Positions 17,602 to 25,886 of a stretch of DNA of 51,646 bases are shown here, one piece after another. The notes under the pieces are model-generated. The model worked only from the letters and a program-made list of their open reading frames with translations, was not told the origin of the DNA and made no database searches. Origin of the DNA: Planctomycetota bacterium (lineage in GTDB: Bacteria; Planctomycetota; UBA1135; UBA2386). The DNA lies in contig JACKIB010000028.1 in assembly GCA_020638695.1 (NCBI GenBank), positions 1 to 51,646 on the forward strand, read 5' to 3'. Each line of letters starts with the position of its first letter. Within the stretch, counting starts at the first letter, position 1. The translations under genes were made by a program, and so were the position numbers.

Positions 17602-18816
17602 ATGACCGAGCGCAGCGTCGTGGTGACCGGTGTGGGCGTCGTCTCGGCGCTGGGCTTGGACCACGGCGCATTCTGGTCGGCGTTGCGCGAGGGACGCAGC
17701 GGAATCGCCGAGCTGCGCGGTGTGGACCCCGAACAAGTGGGTTTCCGGTACGGCGCGCAGCTCCCCGAGTTCGTGCCTGCCGAGATTCTGCCCGACAAGG
17801 AAGACCAGACGCTCGACCGCTGCGTGCAGGTCGGCTTGCTGCCGGCACGTGAAGCGGTGGCGGATGCGGGGCTGACGTTCGACGCCGAACTCGGCGCGCG
17901 GGCGGCGGTGGTCACCGGTTGCGCGGTCGGCGGAAAGCTCACCGAGGACGGCGAGTTCCGCAAGCTGTACGCGGAGAACAAGAAGCGCTTCCACCCGTTG
18001 ACGGTGCCACGCGTGATGGGCAACGCCGGCGCCAGTCGGATCTCGCTCGAATTCGGGATCACCGGGCCGGTGTTCAACCTGAGCACCGCCTGCTCGTCGG
18101 CCAACCACGCGATCGGTCACGCTTTCTGGTTGGTGCGCAGCGGTGCGGTCGACGTGGCGCTCGCGGGTGGTCACGAGGCGTTCTTCTGTCTCGGCCACCT
18201 CAAGGCGTGGGACGCGCTGCGCGTGGTCGCCCCGGATACCATTCGGCCGTTCTGCCGCGATCGCTCCGGCATGATCCTCGGCGAGGGTGGGGCGATGCTG
18301 GTGCTCGAGACGCGGGAAGCCGCGCAGCGCCGCGGGGCGCGCATCTACGCTGAACTCGCCGGGTTCGGCATGACCTCGGATGCGCACCACCTGACGATGC
18401 CGTCGGTCGACGGACCGGCACGGGCCATCGCGGCGGCGCTGCACGATGCGCGGCTCGAGCCGGAGCAGGTCGGCTACATCAACGCGCACGGCACCGGGAC
18501 GCCGGCCAACGACCCGAACGAGACCAAGGCGATCCGCGCGGTGTTCGGCGCGCATGCCGATCGACTTGCGGTCAGCTCCACCAAGTCGATGCACGGCCAC
18601 GCGCTCGGCGCCGCCGGGGCGCTGGAAGGTGTCGCGACCGTGCTCGCGCTGCACCACGGCGTGCTGCCGCCGACTGCCAACTTCACCGAGGCCGATCCGG
18701 AATGCGACCTCGACTACCTGCCCAACCGCGCCCGCGCGCAGCAGGTCGAGGCCGCCCTGTCGAACTCGTTTGCCTTCGGCGGACTGAACGCCGTCCTCGC
18801 CTTCCGGCGCGCGTGA
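17602..18816 (+). CDS. Beta-ketoacyl-ACP synthase (KAS I/II, FabF-like)
   Basis: A 404-residue condensing enzyme of normal family length. The catalytic triad can be read: Cys164 in S-T-A-C-S-S-A-N, His296 in H-G-T-G-T-P-A-N-D, and His333 in K-S-M-H-G-H-A-L-G-A-A-G with Lys329 before it. It should condense malonyl-ACP with an acyl primer on the neighbouring ACP. No reductase or dehydratase is present in the operon, so it either borrows those from primary metabolism or makes a single special condensation. The start at 17602 is the first ATG after the ACP stop. Confidence 0.9.
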   Translation: MTERSVVVTGVGVVSALGLDHGAFWSALREGRSGIAELRGVDPEQVGFRYGAQLPEFVPAEILPDKEDQTLDRCVQVGLLPAREAVADAGLTFDAELGARAAVVTGCAVGGKLTEDGEFRKLYAENKKRFHPLTVPRVMGNAGASRISLEFGITGPVFNLSTACSSANHAIGHAFWLVRSGAVDVALAGGHEAFFCLGHLKAWDALRVVAPDTIRPFCRDRSGMILGEGGAMLVLETREAAQRRGARIYAELAGFGMTSDAHHLTMPSVDGPARAIAAALHDARLEPEQVGYINAHGTGTPANDPNETKAIRAVFGAHADRLAVSSTKSMHGHALGAAGALEGVATVLALHHGVLPPTANFTEADPECDLDYLPNRARAQQVEAALSNSFAFGGLNAVLAFRRA

Positions 18817-18822
18817 AGCCCG

Positions 18823-19767
18823 ATGTCCGCAACGCAACGATTGGAGACCCGGTTGCTCGACCCGATGCAAGATCACTTCGGGCTGATCGAGCTGTACGAG
18901 ACGGTGTTCGGCCACACGGCCACGCCGGCGATGTGGTACTGGAAGTACGTTCCGCCCTGGGTGCGCCGGCACTACTGCTACGTCGGGCGGTGCGACGGCC
19001 GAGTGATCGGCTACTTCGGTGCCGTGCCGTTGCGCGGGCTCGACGGCGATCGGGAGGTGCCGTACTTCCAACTGGCCGACCTGATGGTCCATCCGGAGTA
19101 CCGACTCAAGTTCGACTACTTCGACATCGGCAGCCGGCACATCCTCGAAGACATCCACCGCAGCCACCCGCGGCACGTGGTGTACGGGTTCTCCGGGCAC
19201 CGCGCGTTCCGCTTCCTCGAGCGCAGCGGCATGGCGGGGTTCATCGAGAAGGCGCAGACCCGCTACGTGCGCCGAGCGGACGGCGCCGCGCCCGATCGGT
19301 TGTCGGTCGAGCGGTGGCGGTTCGACGCGCCGGAAGTCGACGAAGTGTGGGGTCGCTGGCGGCCGCGCCTGCGCGCCGGCTTGATCCGTGACGCCGCCTA
19401 CCTCGGTTGGCGCTACGGCAGCCACCCGGTGCACGGGTACCGGCTGCTGGGACTGCGCGACCGCGGTGAGGCGATCGGTTGGGTGGTGCACGGCACCGAC
19501 CGACCGGGCGAGCACGGCCGCGCCAAACAGACCCCGGTGGTCGATCTCCTGGTCGAGCCGGAGTACTTGCGCGACGCGCTCGCCGCGGTGGCGGAGCAGG
19601 TGCAGAACGACCTGATCCTGTGGCTGCCCGAGCACGTGGCGCCCGCATTCGACGAGCAGAAGGACTCGGGGACCCACTGCTACCACTTCGTCAAGGAGTC
19701 GGCGCTCGACACCGCGTACCTGCGCGAGCACCTCTACTACACGATGGGGGACGTCGACTGGTGGTGA
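18823..19767 (+). CDS. GNAT-fold N-acyltransferase
   Basis: A 314-residue protein. The first 150 residues show a GNAT-like order of elements: a helical start, a beta-strand block Y-C-Y-V-G-R-C-D-G-R-V-I-G-Y-F-G, then L-A-D-L-M-V-H-P-E-Y-R (the strand and loop that bind the acyl-thioester pantetheine), and later Y-G-F-S-G-H-R-A-F-R-F-L-E-R. A second, less clear half may be a tandem GNAT domain. In this setting it may transfer an acyl chain from the neighbouring ACP or from acyl-CoA to an amino sugar; the substrate is inference. It starts 6 nt after the ketosynthase and overlaps the exporter gene. Confidence 0.7.
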   Translation: MSATQRLETRLLDPMQDHFGLIELYETVFGHTATPAMWYWKYVPPWVRRHYCYVGRCDGRVIGYFGAVPLRGLDGDREVPYFQLADLMVHPEYRLKFDYFDIGSRHILEDIHRSHPRHVVYGFSGHRAFRFLERSGMAGFIEKAQTRYVRRADGAAPDRLSVERWRFDAPEVDEVWGRWRPRLRAGLIRDAAYLGWRYGSHPVHGYRLLGLRDRGEAIGWVVHGTDRPGEHGRAKQTPVVDLLVEPEYLRDALAAVAEQVQNDLILWLPEHVAPAFDEQKDSGTHCYHFVKESALDTAYLREHLYYTMGDVDWW

Positions 19768-21602
19768 GCGCGGGCGCAGCGTTGCAGCGCCGCTCCGGCT
19801 GGTCGATCTTCCGCCGGGTGATGGGTGAGATGCGCGGCTACCGGCCGCACCTGTGCGGCATCGCGCTGCTCGGCGTGTGCATGGCGCCGCTCGGGCTGCT
19901 CAATCTGGCGGCGATCCAGGTGGTGGTGGACAGCTACCTGGGCGAGAAGCCGCTGCAGTACTACACCGCGTGGCTGATGCCCACCGCGCTGACCCGATGG
20001 TCCGAGCGGTCGGGATACCTGGTGTTCGCCGGGGGGCTGATTCTGCTGGGTGTGTTGCTCAACCAGGGGTTCGGCTTCGCCAAGAGTCTGCTGCGTGTCT
20101 ACACCAAGGAGCACATGGTGCTCGGTTTGCGCGCCCGGCTGTTCGGCCACGTCGAGCGGCTGTCGCTCAGCTACCACGACGACAAGGGGCCGTCGGAAGC
20201 GACCTTCCGCATCATGATGGACACGATGGTGATCCCGGGCGTGCCGCTGGACGCCCTGATCCCGTCGCTGCAGGCGCTGGTTCTGGTGGTGGTCTACGCG
20301 GCGTTGATCCTGGTGGTCAGCCCGCAGCTGGCGCTGGTCGCGGTGCTGGTCGCGCCGTTGCAGTTGCTGGTGTCCTGGCCGTTCGGCCGCAGCCTGCGCC
20401 GCCAGTGGCACGAGATCAAGGAACTCGACACCAGCGTGCTCGGTCGCGTGCAGGAGGTGTTCGGCGCGGTGCGGGTGATCAAGGCGTTCGGCCGCGAGGA
20501 GGGCGAGACGCAGCACTTGATGACGCTGGCCGAGCGGGGCCTGTGGAAGCGCGTGCGGGTCGCCCGCACCCAGGCATGGTTCAGCGCCTGGAACGCGCTC
20601 GCCGCCGCGGTCGGGTTGATCGCGTTCCTGTGGGTCGGTGCGCACCAGGTCAAGTCCGGCGCGACACTCACCCTCACCGGGTTGGGGATCGCCGCGTGGT
20701 TGATGGTTTCGCTGAAGGGACCGCTCACCCAGCTGGTCGGACTCATCTCTTCGTTGCAGACCGTCCTGGCGAGCGCCGAGCGGGTGTTGCAGCTGCTCGA
20801 CCAGGCGCCGGCGGTGGTCGAGAAGCCCGATGCGCGCCCGCTCGGTCGCGCGCGCGGTTCCGTCGAGTTCCGCGAAGTCTCGTTCGGCTACCAGCCCGAA
20901 GAGTCGGTGCTCGACCGGCTGAGTTTCGCCGTGTCCCCGGGGCAGCGGATCGGGATCGCGGGACACACTGGCGCTGGCAAGACGACCCTGGTCAACCTGC
21001 TGACGCGGCTCCACGACCCCCAGTCCGGCGCGGTGTTGCTCGACGGCGACGACCTGCGGGACCTGCGGCTGAACGACCTCAACCGCCAGTTCGCGATCGT
21101 GCTCCAGGAGCCGGTGCTGTTCAAACAGAGCATCGCCGACAACATCCGCTACGCGCGCCCGGACGCGAGCTTCGACGAGGTGGTGCGCGCCGCGCGGATG
21201 GCCGATGCAGATCGGTTCATCACGGCGTTGCCCGACGGCTACGACACGATCGTCGGCGAGCGCGGCCAGCGGCTGTCCGGCGGCGAGCGGCAACGCATCT
21301 CGCTGGCGCGCGCGTTCCTCAAGGACGCGCCGGTGCTGATCCTCGATGAGCCGACCAGCGCGGTCGACATCCGCACCGAGGCGGCGATCCTCTCCGCCGT
21401 CGAGGCGCTGATGGCCGAACGGACGACCTTCCTGATCGCGCACCGGCCGAGCACCCTGGCGCGCTGCGATCGGATCCTGGTGCTCGAAAAGGGGCGTCTG
21501 GTGGCGTTTGCCGAGCCCGGTGCGGTCGGTTCGCTCGAAGAGCTGATGCTGTCGACCGCGGGCGGCTCCACCGCGATGCCGAACGGCCGCGAGGCGGAGT
21601 GA
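19764..21602 (+). CDS. ABC exporter, fused permease-ATPase (MsbA/lipid-exporter type)
   Basis: A 612-residue half-transporter that should work as a homodimer. Residues about 1-330 hold six hydrophobic helices of a type IV exporter membrane domain. The nucleotide-binding domain follows: Walker A G-H-T-G-A-G-K-T-T at about residue 400, a Q-loop L-Q-E-P, the signature L-S-G-G-E-R-Q-R, Walker B V-L-I-L-D-E-P-T-S, and the switch His in I-A-H-R. It probably flips or exports the lipid-linked product of the operon. The start is GTG at 19764 or 19761, overlapping the upstream stop (GTGA). The longer frame from 19479 lies inside the GNAT gene. Confidence 0.9.
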   Translation: MSAGAALQRRSGWSIFRRVMGEMRGYRPHLCGIALLGVCMAPLGLLNLAAIQVVVDSYLGEKPLQYYTAWLMPTALTRWSERSGYLVFAGGLILLGVLLNQGFGFAKSLLRVYTKEHMVLGLRARLFGHVERLSLSYHDDKGPSEATFRIMMDTMVIPGVPLDALIPSLQALVLVVVYAALILVVSPQLALVAVLVAPLQLLVSWPFGRSLRRQWHEIKELDTSVLGRVQEVFGAVRVIKAFGREEGETQHLMTLAERGLWKRVRVARTQAWFSAWNALAAAVGLIAFLWVGAHQVKSGATLTLTGLGIAAWLMVSLKGPLTQLVGLISSLQTVLASAERVLQLLDQAPAVVEKPDARPLGRARGSVEFREVSFGYQPEESVLDRLSFAVSPGQRIGIAGHTGAGKTTLVNLLTRLHDPQSGAVLLDGDDLRDLRLNDLNRQFAIVLQEPVLFKQSIADNIRYARPDASFDEVVRAARMADADRFITALPDGYDTIVGERGQRLSGGERQRISLARAFLKDAPVLILDEPTSAVDIRTEAAILSAVEALMAERTTFLIAHRPSTLARCDRILVLEKGRLVAFAEPGAVGSLEELMLSTAGGSTAMPNGREAE

Positions 21603-22786
21603 TGCAAGTCTGCCTGTCGACCAACCACCTGCTGTGGAACACCGCGCTCGGTGGGCACGCGTGGGTGTTCCTCAACTGGGCGCTCGGGCTGCAGGCGGCT
21701 GGAGCCCGGGTAGTGCTGCTCGAGCGGATGCGTTTCGCCGACCGACCCGAGCGGTTGGCCGACCACCTGCGCGCGTTCCGCAGTCGAACCGCCGAGCTGG
21801 GTCTCACGGTCGAGGTGACGCTGCTCGAGAACGCGGAGGAAACCGCGCAGCTCGATCCGGTGCGCAGCGGATTGGAAGGGTTGCTGGTCCCGATCGAACA
21901 GCTGTTCGCCGAAGCCGACCTGCTGCTCAACTTCCGCTACGGGCTGCCGCAGACGGTGGTCGACCGCTTCGCGCGATCCGCGCTGGTCGACATCGATCCC
22001 GGCCTGCTGCAGACCTGGATCGATGGCGGGCAGGTCTGCCCGGCGCGTCATGACCTGAACTTCACGATCGGCGAGACCGTCGGCCGGCCCGAGGCGCGGT
22101 TTCCCGACTGCGGCATGCAGTGGATCCACACCCCGCCACCGGTGCACTTGCCCGCCTGGCCGGTGCGCGGAGCGCCGGACGACGCGCCATTCACCACCGT
22201 CACCAACTGGTGGGGCGAGTACGAGTTGATCGCCGGCCAGAGCGTCAACAACGAGAAGCGCAGCAGCTTCCTGGCGTGTCTCGATCTGCCGCAGCGCACT
22301 CGCGCGCCGCTCGAGCTGGCGGTCTACCAGGAATCCGAAGTCGGCTCCGAGTTGCCGCTGCTGCGCGAACGCGGCTGGCGGGCGCGGCCGGCAGGCGAAG
22401 TGAGTTCGACCGCGGCCGAGTACCGCGCTTACCTGCAGCGCTCCCGCGGCGAGTTCAGCTGTGCCAAGGCGTCGTGCATGGTGTTCGCGAACGCGTGGAT
22501 CAGCGACCGCACCATCTGTTATCTGGCGAGCGGCAAGCCGGCGGTGGTGCAGGACACCGGGCCGAGCCGCATGTTGCCCGACGCGTGCGGACTGTTTCGC
22601 TTTGCCGATGCGGCGGGGGCCGCGGCGCATCTCGAGGCGTTGTGCGATCCCGAGGTCTACCGGCGCGCGTGCCACGACGCCCGCAAACTGGCCGAACACC
22701 ACTTCGATGCCGCAAGGGTTCTACCCCGGGTCTTGGACGCGGCGCTGGCACCGCGGAGCGGTCGCGACCATGCAACCCACGGCTGA
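21602..22786 (+). CDS. Glycosyltransferase, GT-B-like
   Basis: A 394-residue member of the same family as the products at 23504, 24693 and 4913, but the most divergent of them. It keeps L-G-G-H-A-W near the start, L-L-L-N-F-R in the middle, and the C-terminal block R-G-E-F-S-C-A-K-A-S followed by Y-L-A-S-G-K-P-A-V-V-Q-D-T-G. The last block corresponds to the donor-binding domain. It uses the ATG at 21602, which overlaps the exporter's TGA by one base (TGATG), and its 3' end overlaps the deacetylase gene by 17 nt. The donor and acceptor are unknown. Confidence 0.75.
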   Translation: MQVCLSTNHLLWNTALGGHAWVFLNWALGLQAAGARVVLLERMRFADRPERLADHLRAFRSRTAELGLTVEVTLLENAEETAQLDPVRSGLEGLLVPIEQLFAEADLLLNFRYGLPQTVVDRFARSALVDIDPGLLQTWIDGGQVCPARHDLNFTIGETVGRPEARFPDCGMQWIHTPPPVHLPAWPVRGAPDDAPFTTVTNWWGEYELIAGQSVNNEKRSSFLACLDLPQRTRAPLELAVYQESEVGSELPLLRERGWRARPAGEVSSTAAEYRAYLQRSRGEFSCAKASCMVFANAWISDRTICYLASGKPAVVQDTGPSRMLPDACGLFRFADAAGAAAHLEALCDPEVYRRACHDARKLAEHHFDAARVLPRVLDAALAPRSGRDHATHG

Positions 22787-23507
22787 GGCGACGCGGACCG
22801 TCGCGGTGCTCGCGTTCCACAAGATCGGCGAGCCGCCGCGTGGTGGCTGGCAGACCTGGAACTACATCGCCGAGGCGGTGTTCTGCGAGCAGCTCGCGGT
22901 GCTGCGCGACGCCGGCTACGCGGCAGTCGATGTCCACGCGTTCCGCGCCGGCCTGCGAGACCCCGCCACGCTTCCGGACCGCTGTGCGCTGCTGACCTTC
23001 GACGACGGCTACCGGACGATGCTCACCGTCGCGGAACCGCTGCTCGCCCGCTACGGCTACCCCGCCGTCTGTTTCGTGCCGACCGATTTCGTCGGTGGGC
23101 ACAATAGTTGGGACCACGGCAACGAACCCGACGAACCGATCTGCAGCTGGGACGAACTCGCCGAGCTGCAACGCCGCGGTGTGGCGATCCAATCCCACGG
23201 TGCCTCGCACCGGCAGGTCAGCACCCTCGACGACGCGGCGCTGCAGCGGGAAGTATGTGCGTCGCGCGCCTGCCTGGAAGAGCGCCTCGGGACCGCGGTG
23301 GACCTGCTGGCGTTTCCGTACGGCGACGACGGGGGTGCCGCACGGTGTGCTGCGGTGGGCACGGTGTTGCAGCGGGCCGGGTATGCGGCGGCGTTCCGCT
23401 ACAAGGGTGGGTTGCAGCGCCTGCCGTCGGCCCAGCCGTTCGCGCTCACGCGGGTCGCGATGGGGCCCGACACCGACCTGCGCAAGCACTTGGGGATCGC
23501 CCGGTGA
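22770..23507 (+). CDS. Polysaccharide deacetylase (NodB homology domain)
   Basis: A 245-residue carbohydrate esterase 4 family protein. Motif 1, T-F-D-D-G-Y at about residues 76-81, supplies the catalytic base and one metal ligand. Motif 2, S-H-G-A-S-H, supplies the two metal histidines. A later F-P-Y-G-D-D corresponds to motif 3. Such enzymes remove N- or O-acetyl groups from amino sugars in chitin-like, peptidoglycan or exopolysaccharide chains. No signal peptide is visible, so it may act on a lipid-linked intermediate in the cytoplasm; exposing an amine that the operon's GNAT could acylate is an attractive but unproven idea. The ATG at 22770 fits the family N-terminus (V-L-A-F-H-K). Confidence 0.85.
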   Translation: MQPTAEATRTVAVLAFHKIGEPPRGGWQTWNYIAEAVFCEQLAVLRDAGYAAVDVHAFRAGLRDPATLPDRCALLTFDDGYRTMLTVAEPLLARYGYPAVCFVPTDFVGGHNSWDHGNEPDEPICSWDELAELQRRGVAIQSHGASHRQVSTLDDAALQREVCASRACLEERLGTAVDLLAFPYGDDGGAARCAAVGTVLQRAGYAAAFRYKGGLQRLPSAQPFALTRVAMGPDTDLRKHLGIAR

Positions 23508-24691
23508 GCCTGCGGATCGTCGTCACCGGGTTGATCGGCCAGTACCCGATGGGTGGTGTCACCTGGGACTACTTCCAGTACGTGCTCGGCCTGCATCGGC
23601 TCGGCCACGAGGTCTACTACCTCGAAGACACCGGCATCTGGCCCTACGCCCCGGCGGAGGACGGCACCGTCAAGGACTGCGCCTACAACGTCGACTATCT
23701 GGCCCGCCTGTTCGAGCGCTTCGGACTCGGTGATCGGTGGGCGTACTGCTTCGCCTGGCAGAAGCAGTGGTTCGGCATGGCCGACGCGACTCGCCGTGAA
23801 GTCGTGGAATCGGCGGATCTGCTGATCAACGTCTCCGGCATGCTGGAACGACCGCAGGAATACCGCGGCCGTGGGCGGCTGGTGTACATCGATTCCGACC
23901 CGACCTTCACGCAGGTCAAACTGGCCAAGGGCTACGACTACTTCCGCGCGCTGATCGACGCACACGACGTGACCTTCAGCTTCGGCGAGCTGCTCGATCA
24001 GGGTGCCTCCGGCACGCCGCCGACCGGGCACCGTTGGCTGCCGACCCGGCAGCCGATGGTGCTCGCGGAGTGGCCGGTGGGCGACGCGGATCGCGGCGTG
24101 TTCACCACGGTGATGAACTGGAATGCCTACAAGCCGATCGAGTACCAGGGCACCAGTTTCGGCCAGAAGGACGTCGAGTTCGCCAAGTTCCACGACCTAC
24201 CGCAGCGGGTGGCCCCGGTGCGCATCGAGTTGGCGGCGAACGCCGGCAAGGGTCACAAGCTGCCGCGCGAACTGCTGCAGCACCGCGGCTTCACGCTGGT
24301 CGACCCGAGCCGCGTCTGCCCCGATCTCGACGCATACCGCGACTACGTGACCAGCTCGCGCGCCGAGTGGAGCGTCGCCAAGTCCGGCTATGTCGCCGGC
24401 CGGTCCGGCTGGTTCAGCTGCCGTTCGTCGTGCTACCTCGCGGCGGGGCGGCCGGTGGTGGTGCAGGACACCGGCTTCGGCGAGGTGCTGCCGGTCGGCC
24501 GCGGTCTGCTCGCATTCCGCGACCTCGAAGGCGCGATCGATGCGATCCGCACGGTCGAAGCCGACTACGCCGGACATCGCGCGGCTGCGCGCGACATCGC
24601 CGAGCAGTACTTCGACTCCGACAAGGTGCTCGGTTCGTTGGTGGAACGAGCGATGAGTTCCGACGCAGTTCGTCCAGGATCCACGGGATGA
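23504..24691 (+). CDS. Glycosyltransferase, GT-B-like
   Basis: A 395-residue paralogue of the 21602, 24693 and 4913 products. Landmarks are G-L-I-G-Q-Y-P-M-G-G-V-T-W near the start, L-H-R-L-G-H-E-V-Y-Y-L-E-D, a middle block V-M-N-W-N-A-Y-K-P, and the C-terminal E-W-S-V-A-K-S-G-Y-V with Y-L-A-A-G-R-P-V-V-V-Q-D-T-G-F. The last block fits the nucleotide-sugar site of a GT-B fold. The start is GTG at 23504, overlapping the deacetylase stop (GTGA). The frame extends to 23108 inside the deacetylase gene, which I reject. It probably adds one sugar of the operon's product. Confidence 0.8.
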   Translation: MSLRIVVTGLIGQYPMGGVTWDYFQYVLGLHRLGHEVYYLEDTGIWPYAPAEDGTVKDCAYNVDYLARLFERFGLGDRWAYCFAWQKQWFGMADATRREVVESADLLINVSGMLERPQEYRGRGRLVYIDSDPTFTQVKLAKGYDYFRALIDAHDVTFSFGELLDQGASGTPPTGHRWLPTRQPMVLAEWPVGDADRGVFTTVMNWNAYKPIEYQGTSFGQKDVEFAKFHDLPQRVAPVRIELAANAGKGHKLPRELLQHRGFTLVDPSRVCPDLDAYRDYVTSSRAEWSVAKSGYVAGRSGWFSCRSSCYLAAGRPVVVQDTGFGEVLPVGRGLLAFRDLEGAIDAIRTVEADYAGHRAAARDIAEQYFDSDKVLGSLVERAMSSDAVRPGSTG

Positions 24692-24692
24692 C

Positions 24693-25874
24693 GTGGAAGT
24701 GGTGAAGAAGCTGGGCACCATGCAGAAGCTGCGGATCCTGGTGCTCGGCTACGTGGTGCGCCGGCCGCTGGGTGGCGGCGCGTGGCCGACCCTGCAGTAC
24801 GCCATGGGGTTGGCTCGACTCGGCCACGAGGTCACCTTCTTGGAGGACAGCGAGGACTGGGGTGCGTGCTACGACCCGTCGCGGCACGTCACCGATGACG
24901 ATCCGACCTACGGCCTGCAGTTCGCAGCCCGCGCCTTCCAGCGGATCGGGCTGGCGGACTGTTGGGCCTACTACGATGCGCACCGAAAGCAGTGGCACGG
25001 CCCGCGCGCCGGCGACGCTCTCGAGCGCTGCGCCGCGGCCGATTTGCTGATCAACAACTCCGGCATCAACCCGATCCGCCCGTGGTTGGAGGGTGTGCCG
25101 CGGCGGGTCTACATCGACACCGACCCGGCGTTCGAACAGGTGCGGCAGCTCACCGATCCGTTCCGGCAGAAGCGGCGCGCGCAGCACAACGTGTTCTTCA
25201 CCCTCGGGGAGAACATCCCACTCGGCCGGGCGCGGGTGCCCGACGACGGGGTGCCGTGGCGCGCCACGCGGCAGCCCGTGGTGCTCGACGCCTGGCCGGT
25301 CACGCCCGGGCCGGCCGCGAGCCGCTGCACCACGGTGATGCTGTGGGACAGCTATGCGCCGCAGGAACACGCCGGGTATCGCTTCGGGATGAAGTCCGCG
25401 TCGTTCGAGCCGTTCTTCGACCTGCCGCGGCGCGCCGGGGTCGAGCTGGAGATGGCGGTCGGTGGTCCGGGCGTGCCGCGTGGGCGGCTGCGCGAGGGCG
25501 GCTGGACGGTGGTCGATCCGCTCGAGCCGACCCACGACCTCGACACCTACCAAGAGTACCTGCGCGGCTCCCGAGCGGAGTTCACGGTCGCCAAGCACGG
25601 CTACGTGGTCAGTCGGTGCGGGTGGTTCAGCGAGCGCAGTGCCCACTACTTGGCGAGCGGTCGCCCGGTCATCACCCAGAGCACCGGGTTCGAGACCTGG
25701 CTGCCGGTCGGCCGCGGGTTGTTCGCGTTCGACGATCCGACCGGTGCGTGTGCGGCACTCGCTGAGATGTCGAGCGACTATCCTACGCATTGCCGCGCGG
25801 CGCGGGAATTGGCGGAGGAGTACTTCGACGCCAACCGCGTGCTGCCGCGGCTGATCGACGCGGCCATGACCTGA
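24693..25874 (+). CDS. Glycosyltransferase, GT-B-like (closest to the 4913 copy)
   Basis: A 393-residue protein, the last gene of the operon and the closest relative of the orphan at 4913. Shared motifs are R-R-P-L-G-G-G, R-L-G-H-E-V, L-E-D-S-E-D-W, C-Y-D-P-S-R-H-V-T, Q-H-N-x-F-F-T, A-V-G-G, E-F-T-V-A-K-H-G-Y-V and Y-L-A-S-G-R-P-V-I-T-Q. The start may be GTG at 24693, one base after the upstream stop, or ATG at 24720, which would align better with its paralogue. Its stop is only 12 nt from the convergent VWA gene, with no obvious terminator between. Confidence 0.8.
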   Translation: MEVVKKLGTMQKLRILVLGYVVRRPLGGGAWPTLQYAMGLARLGHEVTFLEDSEDWGACYDPSRHVTDDDPTYGLQFAARAFQRIGLADCWAYYDAHRKQWHGPRAGDALERCAAADLLINNSGINPIRPWLEGVPRRVYIDTDPAFEQVRQLTDPFRQKRRAQHNVFFTLGENIPLGRARVPDDGVPWRATRQPVVLDAWPVTPGPAASRCTTVMLWDSYAPQEHAGYRFGMKSASFEPFFDLPRRAGVELEMAVGGPGVPRGRLREGGWTVVDPLEPTHDLDTYQEYLRGSRAEFTVAKHGYVVSRCGWFSERSAHYLASGRPVITQSTGFETWLPVGRGLFAFDDPTGACAALAEMSSDYPTHCRAARELAEEYFDANRVLPRLIDAAMT

Positions 25875-25886
25875 TCGTGCGCGCGG

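Noticed and set aside
17602..18816. Polyketide synthase cluster
   Set aside because: The ketosynthase and ACP are single-domain, and no acyltransferase, reductase or PKS module is present; a type II-like acyl modification of a glycan fits better.
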